From an uncultured Bacilli bacterium (lineage in GTDB: Bacteria; Bacillota_I; Bacilli_A; RF39; UBA660): a stretch of DNA of 21,965 nt. The DNA lies in assembly GCA_944364705.1 (NCBI GenBank), contig CALVWH010000049.1:1-21965 (forward strand), in the 5' to 3' direction. The translations under genes and the position numbers were made by a program. This document shows, piece after piece, positions 1-7,459 of this stretch. Below the pieces are notes generated by a model that worked only from the letters and a program-made list of their open reading frames with translations, made no database searches and had not been told where the DNA came from. The stretch's first letter is position 1. Every line of letters starts with the position of its first letter.

Positions 1-403
1 TTTCTAATCCTTCTAACCCTACTTGTTTTAAAACTTCTGCTACATTTTCTTTGACTCTTTTTTTCTTTTGTAGTTTTAAAGCAAGGGCGATGTTATCATA
101 AACATTATACGTTTCTAACAAATAAAATTCTTGGAAAACAAATCCTAAATAGGTATTTCGATAATAATCATAATCTTTGCTTCGAAATTTTTTCATACTG
201 CGATCTTGAACAAAAATTTCTCCTTCGGTTGGTTTATCTAATCCGCCAAGCAAATTTAATAAGGTAGATTTTCCACTCCCACTTTTTCCTAAAATAAAAA
301 TCATACCTTTTTCTGGTAAAGAAAAAGAAACATTTTTTAAAGCTTTTGTAATAACTCCTTTTTTGGTCTTATACTCCTTACTTACCCCTTCGAACCTTAT
401 CAT
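1..403 (-). CDS. ABC transporter ATP-binding protein, partial (C-terminus beyond left edge)
   Basis: The first 134 residues of an ABC-type ATPase are present. The Walker A motif GKSGSGKS is at residues 39-46, followed by the LLGGLDKPTEGEI context and a Q-loop (VFQEF) with Gln at residue 91. This arrangement is typical of the MacB/LolD/FtsE/BceA group, ATPases that pair with FtsX-like permeases to export peptides or lipids or to act in cell-envelope stress responses. The signature motif, Walker B and any fused permease lie outside the window, so substrate and architecture cannot be told. ATG at 403 is preceded by GGGTGAT about 3 nt upstream, and an extended -10 sits at 421-429, giving a leader of roughly 11 nt. 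The ATPase family is secure; the specific transporter is not. Confidence 0.93.
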   Translation of the reverse strand, partial: MIRFEGVSKEYKTKKGVITKALKNVSFSLPEKGMIFILGKSGSGKSTLLNLLGGLDKPTEGEIFVQDRSMKKFRSKDYDYYRNTYLGFVFQEFYLLETYNVYDNIALALKLQKKKRVKENVAEVLKQVGLEGLE

Positions 404-420
404 AGTATCACCCTATTATC

Positions 421-429
421 ATTATAACA
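421..429 (-). promoter_or_regulatory. Extended -10 promoter for the ABC transporter gene
   Basis: On the minus strand this reads TGTTATAAT, a perfect -10 hexamer with a TG extension. No convincing -35 box lies 16-18 nt upstream, where the murC terminator U-tract sits. The predicted start of transcription is near 414, only about 11 nt before the ATG. Confidence 0.6.
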
Positions 430-436
430 TATAACG

Positions 437-462
437 AAAAAAAAAAGAAGATCTAATCTTCT
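437..462 (-). terminator. Intrinsic terminator of murC, with the stop codon as the loop
   Basis: On the minus strand a perfect 7-bp inverted repeat, AGAAGAT/ATCTTCT (462-456 and 452-446), flanks TAG, which is the murC stop codon (453-455), and is followed by about nine T residues (445-437). The 5' arm encodes the last residues of MurC. The stem is AT-rich, but the symmetry and U-tract are clear. Confidence 0.75.
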
Positions 463-1754
463 AATTTTTCTATTAAAGAATTTTCTAAGGTTGATAAATC
501 ATTTGGACTCATGAATAGATAAACAGATCCTTTATGAGTTGCTAATGATTGGGCATCGTCTTTTGCTAATAGGTGTCCATGTTCTAAAGAATCGGTAATA
601 ATTTTTGAAGTAATTCCTTCGAAATCTTCTTGTTTTTCTCTTGCTGGATGAATATCTAAAACATAAGCTTCCTCTACTTTTGAAAGTTCTTCAGCTAAAT
701 CTTTTGCGAATTCTTTGGTTCTAGAAAATGTATGAGGCTGAAAAATCGCAACAATTTTTTTCTTTGGATATTTTTGTTTTGCTGCTTTAATGGTTGCTCT
801 TACTTCGTTTGGATGATGGGCATAATCATCGATGATAATGCTATCTTGAACAATAGTTTCTTGAAATCTTCTTTTTGCTCCATGAAAGGTTTTAAACATT
901 TTTGATACGTCTTTTGCTTCTAATCTTTCGTAGTAGCAAACCGCAATGGTTGCTAAAGCATCTAAAAGCATATATTTTCCGTAAATTGGAAGATCATAGT
1001 GTCCATAATAATTTTCTTCCACAAAAACATCAAAGCTTGTTCCATCTTCTTTATATTCAACGTTTTTTGCTAAAACATCGTTATCTTCCGATAATCCATA
1101 AAAGAAAATAGACGTATTTACTTCTAAGGAATGGGTATAAGGATCATCCCCACAAGCAATAACCATTTTTTCTGCGTTGTTTGCATAACTTTGATATGCA
1201 TCAATAACATCATCGATATCTTTAAAATAATCGACATGATCTAAGTCAATATTCGTAATAACTGCATACGTTGGGGTATAATCTAAGAAATGACGACGAT
1301 ATTCACAAGCTTCTAAAATAAAATATTCATTTTCTTTGTTTGCAAATCCTGTCCCATCGCCAATTAAATAGTTTGCTCCTTTTAAAGATCCAAAAACGTG
1401 AGCTAACATCGACGTTGTCGTTGTTTTTCCATGACATCCAGCAACACAAATGGTTTTGAATTTTTTCGTTAAACTTCCAACCATTTCTGAATACGTATAC
1501 ATAGGCAAATCCATCTCGATTGCTTTTTTTACTTCTGGATGATCATCGGTAAACGAAGCTCCACGAATAATTTTATAATTTTCTTTGATATTATTTTCAT
1601 TAAAAGGCAGAATCGTAATTCCAAGAGCTCTTAATCCATCTTCGGTAAAAAAATGCTTTTCAACGTCACTTCCTTGTACTTCATAACCTAGTTCTTTCAT
1701 AATTTGTGCTAAAGCACTCATTCCAGAGCCTTTGATTCCGATAAAATGATACAT
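453..1754 (-). CDS. murC: UDP-N-acetylmuramate--L-alanine ligase (MurC)
   Basis: Cytoplasmic ATP-dependent ligase that adds the first amino acid, L-Ala, to UDP-MurNAc in peptidoglycan synthesis. The 433 residues match normal MurC length. Seen in order: an N-terminal Rossmann-type segment (FIGIKGSGMSALA, residues 4-16), the Mur ligase P-loop AGCHGKTTTT (105-114), EACEYRRHFL (148-157) characteristic of Firmicutes MurC, ITNIDLDHVDYF, then RRFQE, DDYAHHPNEV and FQPHTFSRT in the C-terminal domain. The P-loop carries Cys107 where Ala, Thr or Ser is usual. ATG at 1754 has AAGGAGG at 1761-1767 and its own extended -10 at 1779-1787. It is flanked by terminators on both sides, so it appears monocistronic. 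Its presence shows that the organism makes a peptidoglycan wall. Confidence 0.98.
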   Translation of the reverse strand: MYHFIGIKGSGMSALAQIMKELGYEVQGSDVEKHFFTEDGLRALGITILPFNENNIKENYKIIRGASFTDDHPEVKKAIEMDLPMYTYSEMVGSLTKKFKTICVAGCHGKTTTTSMLAHVFGSLKGANYLIGDGTGFANKENEYFILEACEYRRHFLDYTPTYAVITNIDLDHVDYFKDIDDVIDAYQSYANNAEKMVIACGDDPYTHSLEVNTSIFFYGLSEDNDVLAKNVEYKEDGTSFDVFVEENYYGHYDLPIYGKYMLLDALATIAVCYYERLEAKDVSKMFKTFHGAKRRFQETIVQDSIIIDDYAHHPNEVRATIKAAKQKYPKKKIVAIFQPHTFSRTKEFAKDLAEELSKVEEAYVLDIHPAREKQEDFEGITSKIITDSLEHGHLLAKDDAQSLATHKGSVYLFMSPNDLSTLENSLIEKLED

Positions 1755-1778
1755 ACATATCCTCCTTTACTCCTCTTC

Positions 1779-1787
1779 ATTATATCA
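1779..1787 (-). promoter_or_regulatory. Extended -10 promoter of murC
   Basis: The minus strand reads TGATATAAT, a perfect extended -10. There is no recognisable -35 (the region is a T-rich terminator tail). The predicted leader is about 18 nt and contains the ribosome binding site AAGGAGG at 1761-1767. Confidence 0.65.
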
Positions 1788-1793
1788 TAAAGG

Positions 1794-1826
1794 GAAAAAA
1801 AGAAAAAGAAATCTATAGATTTTTCT
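1794..1826 (-). terminator. Probable intrinsic terminator of the PFOR gene
   Basis: About 24 nt after the stop codon, the palindrome AAATCTATAGATTT (1809-1822) extends imperfectly outward and is followed by a T-rich run interrupted by single C residues (1808-1794). The stem is weak and AT-rich. Position and U-tract support a terminator, but less strongly than the others here. Confidence 0.55.
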
Positions 1827-1849
1827 TAAAAAAATCTTCGACTTCTTTT

Positions 1850-4800
1850 TTACTCTAAACTTTGATAATATTGATAGCGTTCCATCGCTGTTTTTTTATT
1901 TTCTTCTAACAAATAGTTTGCTTCTTTTTCGTTTACTTTTTTCATGTTTGCATATCTTCTTTCTCGCATTAAGAAGGTTTCGTATAAAGAGAAGTCAACA
2001 TTTTTGCTATATAAAGTAAATTTTTTCTTTTCTGGATGATAAGCAAATGTTGGAAAATATCCGCACATCGTTGCTAGTTTTTCTTCTTCTAACGAGTTTG
2101 ACATTCCTCCTTCAATTCCATGAGAAATACAAGGAGAATATGCAATGACGATCGATGGTCCTGGATACTCGGCAGCTTCTTTTAACGTTCGAATGGTTTG
2201 CAAGAAATTGTATCCTAAGCTAATGGTTGCGACATAAACATGAGGATATGCAAGGGCCATTCTCGCTAAATCTTTCTTTGCCGTCTTTTTTCCAGAGGAA
2301 GCAAAGGATGCAATACTTCCTTTATGGGTTGCTTTGGATGCTTGACCTCCGGTATTGGAATATACTTCTGAATCTAAAACTAAAAGATTGATGTTATCGT
2401 TTGTCGATAATACATGATCGATTCCTCCATATCCAATATCATAAGCCCATCCGTCTCCTCCAATACACCAAACGCTTCGTGCAGGAATAAATTCTCGGAT
2501 TTTCCATAATTCTTCATTTACTTTTTCTTTTTCTAATTGATCATAAACGTTTTTGGTAATGGTATAATCTTCTGGATTTCGTAACCAAGGTTCGAAAAGT
2601 TCTTTATTTTCTTTATCTTCTTCCATTAGCATGCGAATTCTTTTTTTCATTTTTTGGTTTGCTAATAAAATACCATAGCCATATTCGGCATTATCTTCAA
2701 ATAAAGAAGAAGCCCAAGGAAGATTATATGGTAAAGAAGACGTACTTCCTCCATAAATGGAAGAACAACCAGTCGCATTGGCGATCATAAGTTTTTCTCC
2801 AAGAAGTTGCGTTAAGATTTTAATATAGGTAGATTCTCCGCAACCAGCACAAGCTCCGCAAAATTCAAATTTGGATGGTTTGGTGGTTAATCCTTTTAAT
2901 GTATCAACCGCAAATAACTTTTTATCTTTAATATTTTTTTCTAAATAATCGAATCGTTTTTGTTCATGATTGCGATTTTCCATCGAAAAGGGATTCATTG
3001 TTAATGCTTTTTGATTTTTCATACCAGGGCATGTTTTCTCGCAAAGTCCACATCCAGTACAATCGTAAATAGACATTGCAATGGTATAATAATACCCTTC
3101 TTTTCCTGGTAAGTTTTTGCATTTGATTTTTACATATAATGGAGCTTTTTCATATTCTTCTTCGGTTAAGATATATGGCCGAATCACGTTATGAGGACAT
3201 ACAAAGGAACACTGCGAACAAGTAATGCAATTATCTAAAATATAGGAAGGAACAAAATCGCTAATTCCTTTCTTTTCTTTTTTACTTGTTGCTGCTGGAT
3301 AAATACCATCTGGATATTTCAAAAAAGCAGACGTTGGTAATTGATTTCCTTTTCGGTGGAATAAAGCTTCTACGATATTTTTTGGTTCTTCTTCTTCTTC
3401 TAAAAGTAAAACTTCCGTATCTAAATCAATTTTTTGTAAATATTTTTCTGCTTGTTCAATTGCTTCTAAATTTTGATTGACAACCAAAGTTCCTTTTTTC
3501 TTAAATTTTTCTGTAGCTATTTTTTTCATTTGTTCTTTGGCTTTTTGATAATCCATCAAATCCATGATTTTGAAAATCGCACTTTCCATAATGGTACTAA
3601 TTTTATTTTGAAGACCAACTTTTCGAGCTAATTCGTAAGCATGAATCGTATAAACAGTAATCTTTTTTTCTTTTAACAAATATTTTTGATTATCGCTGAA
3701 ATAGTTTTCTAATTCTTCTTTGGTTTTTCCGGTATTTAAAAGTAAAATCCCATGATTCCTAATATCTTCTAAAGGATTAAATTCTTTTAAATAACTATCT
3801 TTAGAAACAACAACAATTCTTGGAGATTCTACATAATATGTCGACCGGATTGGTCGTTTGGAAAACCGTAAATGAGAAACCGTCACTCCTCCAGATTTTT
3901 TGGAATCGTATTCAAAGTACCCTTGTACGTAATGATTGGTGTTTTCCCCAATCATTTTGATGATGGTTTTTGAAGCAGATACCATTCCATCGCTTCCATA
4001 TCCATAGATTTTAAATTCGTTTTCGGTTGGTATTTTAAAGTTTGGATCTACTGGTAAACTTAAATTGGTTACATCATCAACAATTCCAATGGTAAAATTA
4101 TGTCTTGGTTTTTCTAACATATCATAAACTGCTTTGATATCGCGTGGCGTTGTATTTTTGGATGATAATCCATAACGACCGCCAACGATTTTGATTTTTT
4201 TCCCTTGTAAAGCACTAACAACATCTAAATATAATGGTTCTCCAAGGCTTCCAAATTCTTTGGTGCGATCCAATACCGCAATTTTTTGGACATTGTCTGG
4301 AAGTTCTTTTAGGAAATATTTGGTACTAAATGGACGATATAAATGAACTTCGATGAGTCCTAATTTTTCTCCTTGGCTACTTAAATAATCGATCGTTTCT
4401 TTAATGGTTTCGCAAACAGAACCCATTGCTACAATTACTTTTTTAGCATTTTTATGTCCGTAATAATTAAATGGACGATAATCTAATCTTGTTCTTGTAT
4501 TCATTTTTTTCATATATCGATTGACGATATCTGGAATTTGTTCGTAAAAGGTATTTCGTGCCTCGGTTGCTTGAAAATAAATATCATCGTTCGATGCAGT
4601 TCCTCGTTCGTTTGGTTTTTGAGGATTCATTGCTTTTTCACGAAATTTTGCCAAAGCTTTTTCATCGATTAGTTTTTGATATTCTTTTCCATCTAAAACA
4701 CTGATTTTTTGAATTTCATGACTGGTACGAAATCCATCAAAGAAATGAAGGAATGGAATACTAGATTTTATGGCCGATAAATGAGCTACGGCTGCGAGAT

Positions 4801-5248
4801 TGGCTGCATCTTGAACGGAAGAAGATGCAAGCATGGCAAATCCAGTGGAACGTGCGGCATAAATATCTTGATGATCTCCAAAGATACTAAGAGCATGGGT
4901 AGATAAACTTCGAGCGGCAACATGCATCGTTAATGGAAGCATTTCTCCAGCAATTTTATACATGTTTGGAATCATTAATAGAAGTCCTTGACTAGCAGTA
5001 TAGGTGCTTGCTAACATTCCAGCACTTAAAGCTCCATGAATAAATCCAGCGGCTCCTGCTTCGCTTTGCATTTCTACTACTTTTACGGTATCGTTAAATG
5101 CATTTTTTCTTCCATGATTGCTCCATTCATCGATATGTTCTGCCATCGGAGAAGATGGTGTAATTGGATATATTCCAGCAATTTCTGTAAAAAAATAAGA
5201 CGTATAGCTACAAGCTTCGTTTCCGTCAACGGTTATTGTTTTTCTCAT
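1850..5248 (-). CDS. nifJ: Pyruvate:ferredoxin (flavodoxin) oxidoreductase, single-chain
   Basis: Oxidative decarboxylation of pyruvate to acetyl-CoA, with electrons passed to ferredoxin or flavodoxin; a central enzyme of anaerobic fermentation. At 1132 residues it is slightly shorter than the usual ~1170. Domains in order: pyrimidine-binding domain with YPITPSSPMAE (27-37) and AARSLSTHALSIFGDHQD (111-128); transketolase-C-like domain (about 260-400); gamma domain with YDSKKSGGVTVSHLRF (447-462); a two-cluster ferredoxin domain with C674/C677/C680/C684 and C730/C733/C736/C740; and the TPP domain with GDGWAYDIGYGG (931-942) and SNTGGQ (964-969). Proximal-cluster cysteines appear to be C800, C803, C828 and C1040. 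An extra Cys797 stands where Ser is common. ATG at 5248 follows AGAGGA and an extended -10. It appears monocistronic. Confidence 0.97.
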   Translation of the reverse strand: MRKTITVDGNEACSYTSYFFTEIAGIYPITPSSPMAEHIDEWSNHGRKNAFNDTVKVVEMQSEAGAAGFIHGALSAGMLASTYTASQGLLLMIPNMYKIAGEMLPLTMHVAARSLSTHALSIFGDHQDIYAARSTGFAMLASSSVQDAANLAAVAHLSAIKSSIPFLHFFDGFRTSHEIQKISVLDGKEYQKLIDEKALAKFREKAMNPQKPNERGTASNDDIYFQATEARNTFYEQIPDIVNRYMKKMNTRTRLDYRPFNYYGHKNAKKVIVAMGSVCETIKETIDYLSSQGEKLGLIEVHLYRPFSTKYFLKELPDNVQKIAVLDRTKEFGSLGEPLYLDVVSALQGKKIKIVGGRYGLSSKNTTPRDIKAVYDMLEKPRHNFTIGIVDDVTNLSLPVDPNFKIPTENEFKIYGYGSDGMVSASKTIIKMIGENTNHYVQGYFEYDSKKSGGVTVSHLRFSKRPIRSTYYVESPRIVVVSKDSYLKEFNPLEDIRNHGILLLNTGKTKEELENYFSDNQKYLLKEKKITVYTIHAYELARKVGLQNKISTIMESAIFKIMDLMDYQKAKEQMKKIATEKFKKKGTLVVNQNLEAIEQAEKYLQKIDLDTEVLLLEEEEEPKNIVEALFHRKGNQLPTSAFLKYPDGIYPAATSKKEKKGISDFVPSYILDNCITCSQCSFVCPHNVIRPYILTEEEYEKAPLYVKIKCKNLPGKEGYYYTIAMSIYDCTGCGLCEKTCPGMKNQKALTMNPFSMENRNHEQKRFDYLEKNIKDKKLFAVDTLKGLTTKPSKFEFCGACAGCGESTYIKILTQLLGEKLMIANATGCSSIYGGSTSSLPYNLPWASSLFEDNAEYGYGILLANQKMKKRIRMLMEEDKENKELFEPWLRNPEDYTITKNVYDQLEKEKVNEELWKIREFIPARSVWCIGGDGWAYDIGYGGIDHVLSTNDNINLLVLDSEVYSNTGGQASKATHKGSIASFASSGKKTAKKDLARMALAYPHVYVATISLGYNFLQTIRTLKEAAEYPGPSIVIAYSPCISHGIEGGMSNSLEEEKLATMCGYFPTFAYHPEKKKFTLYSKNVDFSLYETFLMRERRYANMKKVNEKEANYLLEENKKTAMERYQYYQSLE

Positions 5249-5275
5249 AGGAATCCTCTTTTCTACTCTTGTTTT

Positions 5276-5284
5276 ATTATATCA
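5276..5284 (-). promoter_or_regulatory. Extended -10 promoter of the PFOR gene
   Basis: The minus strand reads TGATATAAT, identical to the murC -10 element. No good -35 is present. The ribosome binding site AGAGGA lies at 5254-5259, and the predicted leader is about 20 nt. Confidence 0.65.
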
Positions 5285-5312
5285 TGTTTTTTTCAAATTT
5301 TGCTAGAATTCC

Positions 5313-5340
5313 AAAAAAAATTAACGCAAATGCGTTAATT
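5313..5340 (-). terminator. Intrinsic terminator of the RNase J-like gene
   Basis: A perfect inverted repeat AATTAACGC/GCGTTAATT (5340-5332 and 5327-5319) with loop ATTT is followed by a run of eight T (5320-5313). The 5' arm overlaps the last two bases of the stop codon TAA (5341-5339). Confidence 0.88.
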
Positions 5341-6988
5341 ATACTTCTTGTATTACAATTAAAATCATCGGTTTACATTCGGTTTCTTTGTAAAGATATT
5401 TTCCAAGTCGATCACGAATTCCTGTTTTTATTTTGTTAAAGTCTACAAAATTTGGCTTGGTATTTTCGTGAATGACTTCTAAGGAAATTTTTGATGCTTC
5501 TTTTAAGATTTCTGTGCTATCTTTTACATAAATAAATCCACGGGTTAAAATTTCTGGTCCAGATAATACTTGTTTTGTTTGTCTGTCTAAGGTTGCACTT
5601 ACGATCACAATTCCGTTGTCGCTTAAAAGTTCCCGATCTTTAATTACGATATCGCCAATATCACCAACGGTTTTTCCATCAACTAAAATATCATCTACTT
5701 TTATTTTTTCTCTTGTTTCGGTAAGTGTTCCATTTTCAAATTCTACAACTTCTCCATTTAATCTTAGTAAGATGTTTTCTTCTTTCATCCCGATTATCTT
5801 TGCGTTTTTTGCATTTTCAACTTGATGACGGTATTCTCCTAAAACAGGAAAATAATATTTTGGATTCAATAAATCGATCATAAGCATTAAATCTTCTCTA
5901 GAAGCATGATGTCCTAAATATTTTTTACTTGAGATAATTTCTAGATTTGCTCCAATTTGAGCGACACGGTCAAAAATTTTGGTTGCTGTTTTTTCCATTC
6001 CATCATAAATGGGATTGGTAAACACAACGGTATCTTTATCGGTAATGGTAACAAATTTATCAAAACCTTTTAAAATTCGATCCATGTTAGAGAAAGGTTT
6101 TTCTCGTTCATCTGAAATTAATAATACAATATTTGGATCTTTTGTATGATGAATATTTTCAATTCTTTCTTTATCGAATTTAATATCTTTCATATCGATG
6201 GATTTTTGAATCATGGTTTCTAAACTTTTTCCCATAACGACAACTTTTCGATCAGTTATCATGATTTCGCTTAAAATTTCTTGAATTCTGGCAACTTGTG
6301 CTTGTGCTACATTGAAAATAATTCTTCCTTCTGGTTGTTTCATAAAAATTTCTCTTATGACAGCAGAAATTCTATGTTTTGGAGAAGTAAATCCAGATTT
6401 ATCGGCATATACGGATTCTGACATTAAACATAAAACGCCTTGTTTTCCTACATATGCGATTTTTCCGATGTCGGTTTTATAGTTTCCAATCATGGTTGGA
6501 TCAAAAACAAAGTTTCCAGTATATACAATGGCTCCGTCTTCTGTATTTAACACATAAGCTAAAGCATCTGGTACTGAGTGGGTTACGGACAATGGAAAAA
6601 TACTGTTTTTTCCGAAACTTATTTTTTTGAAAGGTTTGATTAATACTAAGTTATCCGTCTTTAGATTTTCTTCTAACAATTCTTCTTTGATCATTTCTAA
6701 AGTAAATGCTGCTGCATAAACTTTTACGTCTGGAAGATCTCTTAAAAGATCTGGTATACATCCCATTTGTCCATCGTGTCCATGGGTAATAAAGATTCCT
6801 TTAATTCGGTCTTTATTTTCTTTTAAATAATCATAGTTTGGTAATAAATAATCAACGCCAAGCATTTGATCATCTGCATATTTAAGACCTGCATCAAAAA
6901 CAAAAATATCTTTGTCTACATCAATAACATATAAATTTTTCCCGATTTCATTTAATCCGCCTAAAGCGGTAATTTTTATTTTACTCAT
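5339..6988 (-). CDS. rnj: RNase J-family protein with degenerate metal site (RNase J2-like)
   Basis: 549 residues, the normal RNase J length: metallo-beta-lactamase core (ALGGLNEIGKN, residues 8-18; FDAGLKY, 31-37), beta-CASP region and the C-terminal RNase J domain (IVIVSATLDRQTKQVLSGP, ILTRGFIYV). The family degrades and matures mRNA and rRNA 5'-to-3' with two metal ions. Here the core motif HGHEDHIG reads HGHDGQMG (69-76), so the metal-binding Asp and last His are Gly73 and Gln74. The TGDF aspartate is Asn159 in TGNF. HGEYR is LGEYR (383-387), and the downstream His of the VAHAKLA-like motif is Asn392. H69, H71 and H137 remain. Losses at this many sites suggest a non-catalytic partner comparable to RNase J2, with an active J1 expected elsewhere. 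The reading frame is intact, so it is not a pseudogene. ATG at 6988 follows AAAGGAG. Confidence 0.9.
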   Translation of the reverse strand: MSKIKITALGGLNEIGKNLYVIDVDKDIFVFDAGLKYADDQMLGVDYLLPNYDYLKENKDRIKGIFITHGHDGQMGCIPDLLRDLPDVKVYAAAFTLEMIKEELLEENLKTDNLVLIKPFKKISFGKNSIFPLSVTHSVPDALAYVLNTEDGAIVYTGNFVFDPTMIGNYKTDIGKIAYVGKQGVLCLMSESVYADKSGFTSPKHRISAVIREIFMKQPEGRIIFNVAQAQVARIQEILSEIMITDRKVVVMGKSLETMIQKSIDMKDIKFDKERIENIHHTKDPNIVLLISDEREKPFSNMDRILKGFDKFVTITDKDTVVFTNPIYDGMEKTATKIFDRVAQIGANLEIISSKKYLGHHASREDLMLMIDLLNPKYYFPVLGEYRHQVENAKNAKIIGMKEENILLRLNGEVVEFENGTLTETREKIKVDDILVDGKTVGDIGDIVIKDRELLSDNGIVIVSATLDRQTKQVLSGPEILTRGFIYVKDSTEILKEASKISLEVIHENTKPNFVDFNKIKTGIRDRLGKYLYKETECKPMILIVIQEV

Positions 6989-7021
6989 AAAACTCCTTTC
7001 TTTTTGTTTTTAACCTTATCC

Positions 7022-7050
7022 ATTATAACAAAAAAAAAAGAGAAAGTCTA
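7022..7050 (-). promoter_or_regulatory. Promoter of the RNase J-like gene, nested in the upstream terminator
   Basis: The minus strand has TAGACT (7050-7045; 4 of 6 matches to TTGACA), a 17-nt spacer made mostly of the upstream gene's U-tract, and TGTTATAAT (7030-7022). The first three bases of the -35 are the stop codon of the 132-residue ORF. The predicted leader is about 27 nt. Confidence 0.6.
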
Positions 7051-7056
7051 CTCTCC
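7030..7056 (-). terminator. Intrinsic terminator after the mutS-associated membrane protein
   Basis: A six-pair stem (7056-7051 with 7046-7041, two of them G-U) has the loop TAGA, which contains the stop codon TAG (7050-7048). It is followed by about ten T (7039-7030). The stem is short and imperfect, but the U-tract is strong. Confidence 0.65.
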
Positions 7057-7446
7057 TTCTTTTACATATTTTTCTCCATTTCCAGCATGAAGATTTACAA
7101 AGATCATAATCACTAAATATAAATCCATGATAGCAAATAAGATCCAACCGATGATTGGAATAATTAAACATAAAATCCAAACATAAGGAGATAAATAGTA
7201 TTCTTTTCCAGAAACTCCTAGTTTTGCTGCTACGTTTACGGTTATTTGGATAATGAAAATGTTTAACATAATGAAAAATGGTAAGATAAAGCACAAGAAC
7301 CCAATGGCCCAATATTGCCATTTGGTATACCAAGCATCTTTCTCGTATACGTTTAAAAGGTATCCTAATAGGAACATGCTAACACCGTTTCCTAAAAGGT
7401 ATGTAAGTAACCATATCCACCAAGATTCTCGTTTTAATAGTTTCAT
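7048..7446 (-). CDS. Small multispanning membrane protein of unknown function, mutS operon
   Basis: I do not recognise the family. 132 residues with three or four hydrophobic segments: about 11-31, 45-72, 88-108 and a continuation to about 118. A short charged N-terminus (MKLLKRE) and a charged C-terminal tail (GNGEKYVKEGE) flank them. Aromatic residues are plentiful around the first segment (WWIW, WYTKW). There is no signal-peptidase site, catalytic motif or metal-binding motif. It begins 13 nt after the mutS stop codon, and its ribosome binding site AAAGGAGG follows that stop directly, so the two genes almost certainly share a transcript. A terminator closes the operon. Location in the membrane is well supported; a link to mismatch repair is not, and co-transcription may be incidental. 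Confidence 0.8.
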   Translation of the reverse strand: MKLLKRESWWIWLLTYLLGNGVSMFLLGYLLNVYEKDAWYTKWQYWAIGFLCFILPFFIMLNIFIIQITVNVAAKLGVSGKEYYLSPYVWILCLIIPIIGWILFAIMDLYLVIMIFVNLHAGNGEKYVKEGE

Positions 7447-7459
7447 TTTTTTCCTCCTT

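Noticed and set aside
902..1111. Plus-strand open frames inside murC, PFOR, the RNase J-like gene, mutS and others (for example 3286-3480, 5036-5338, 5616-5825, 8352-8603, 11565-11795, 19315-19512)
   Set aside because: They lie opposite well-recognised genes and show no family motifs, so they are shadows of real coding sequence.
5339..6988. Treating the RNase J-like gene as a pseudogene because of the lost catalytic residues
   Set aside because: The frame is intact over the full family length with conserved non-catalytic motifs, a promoter, a ribosome binding site and a strong terminator, which fits a retained non-catalytic paralogue better.
7016..7333. Alternative minus-strand frame over the 132-residue membrane protein
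   Set aside because: It has an unnatural composition (Cys, Phe, Arg rich), runs through the terminator, and lacks the ribosome binding site that the 7048-7446 frame has.
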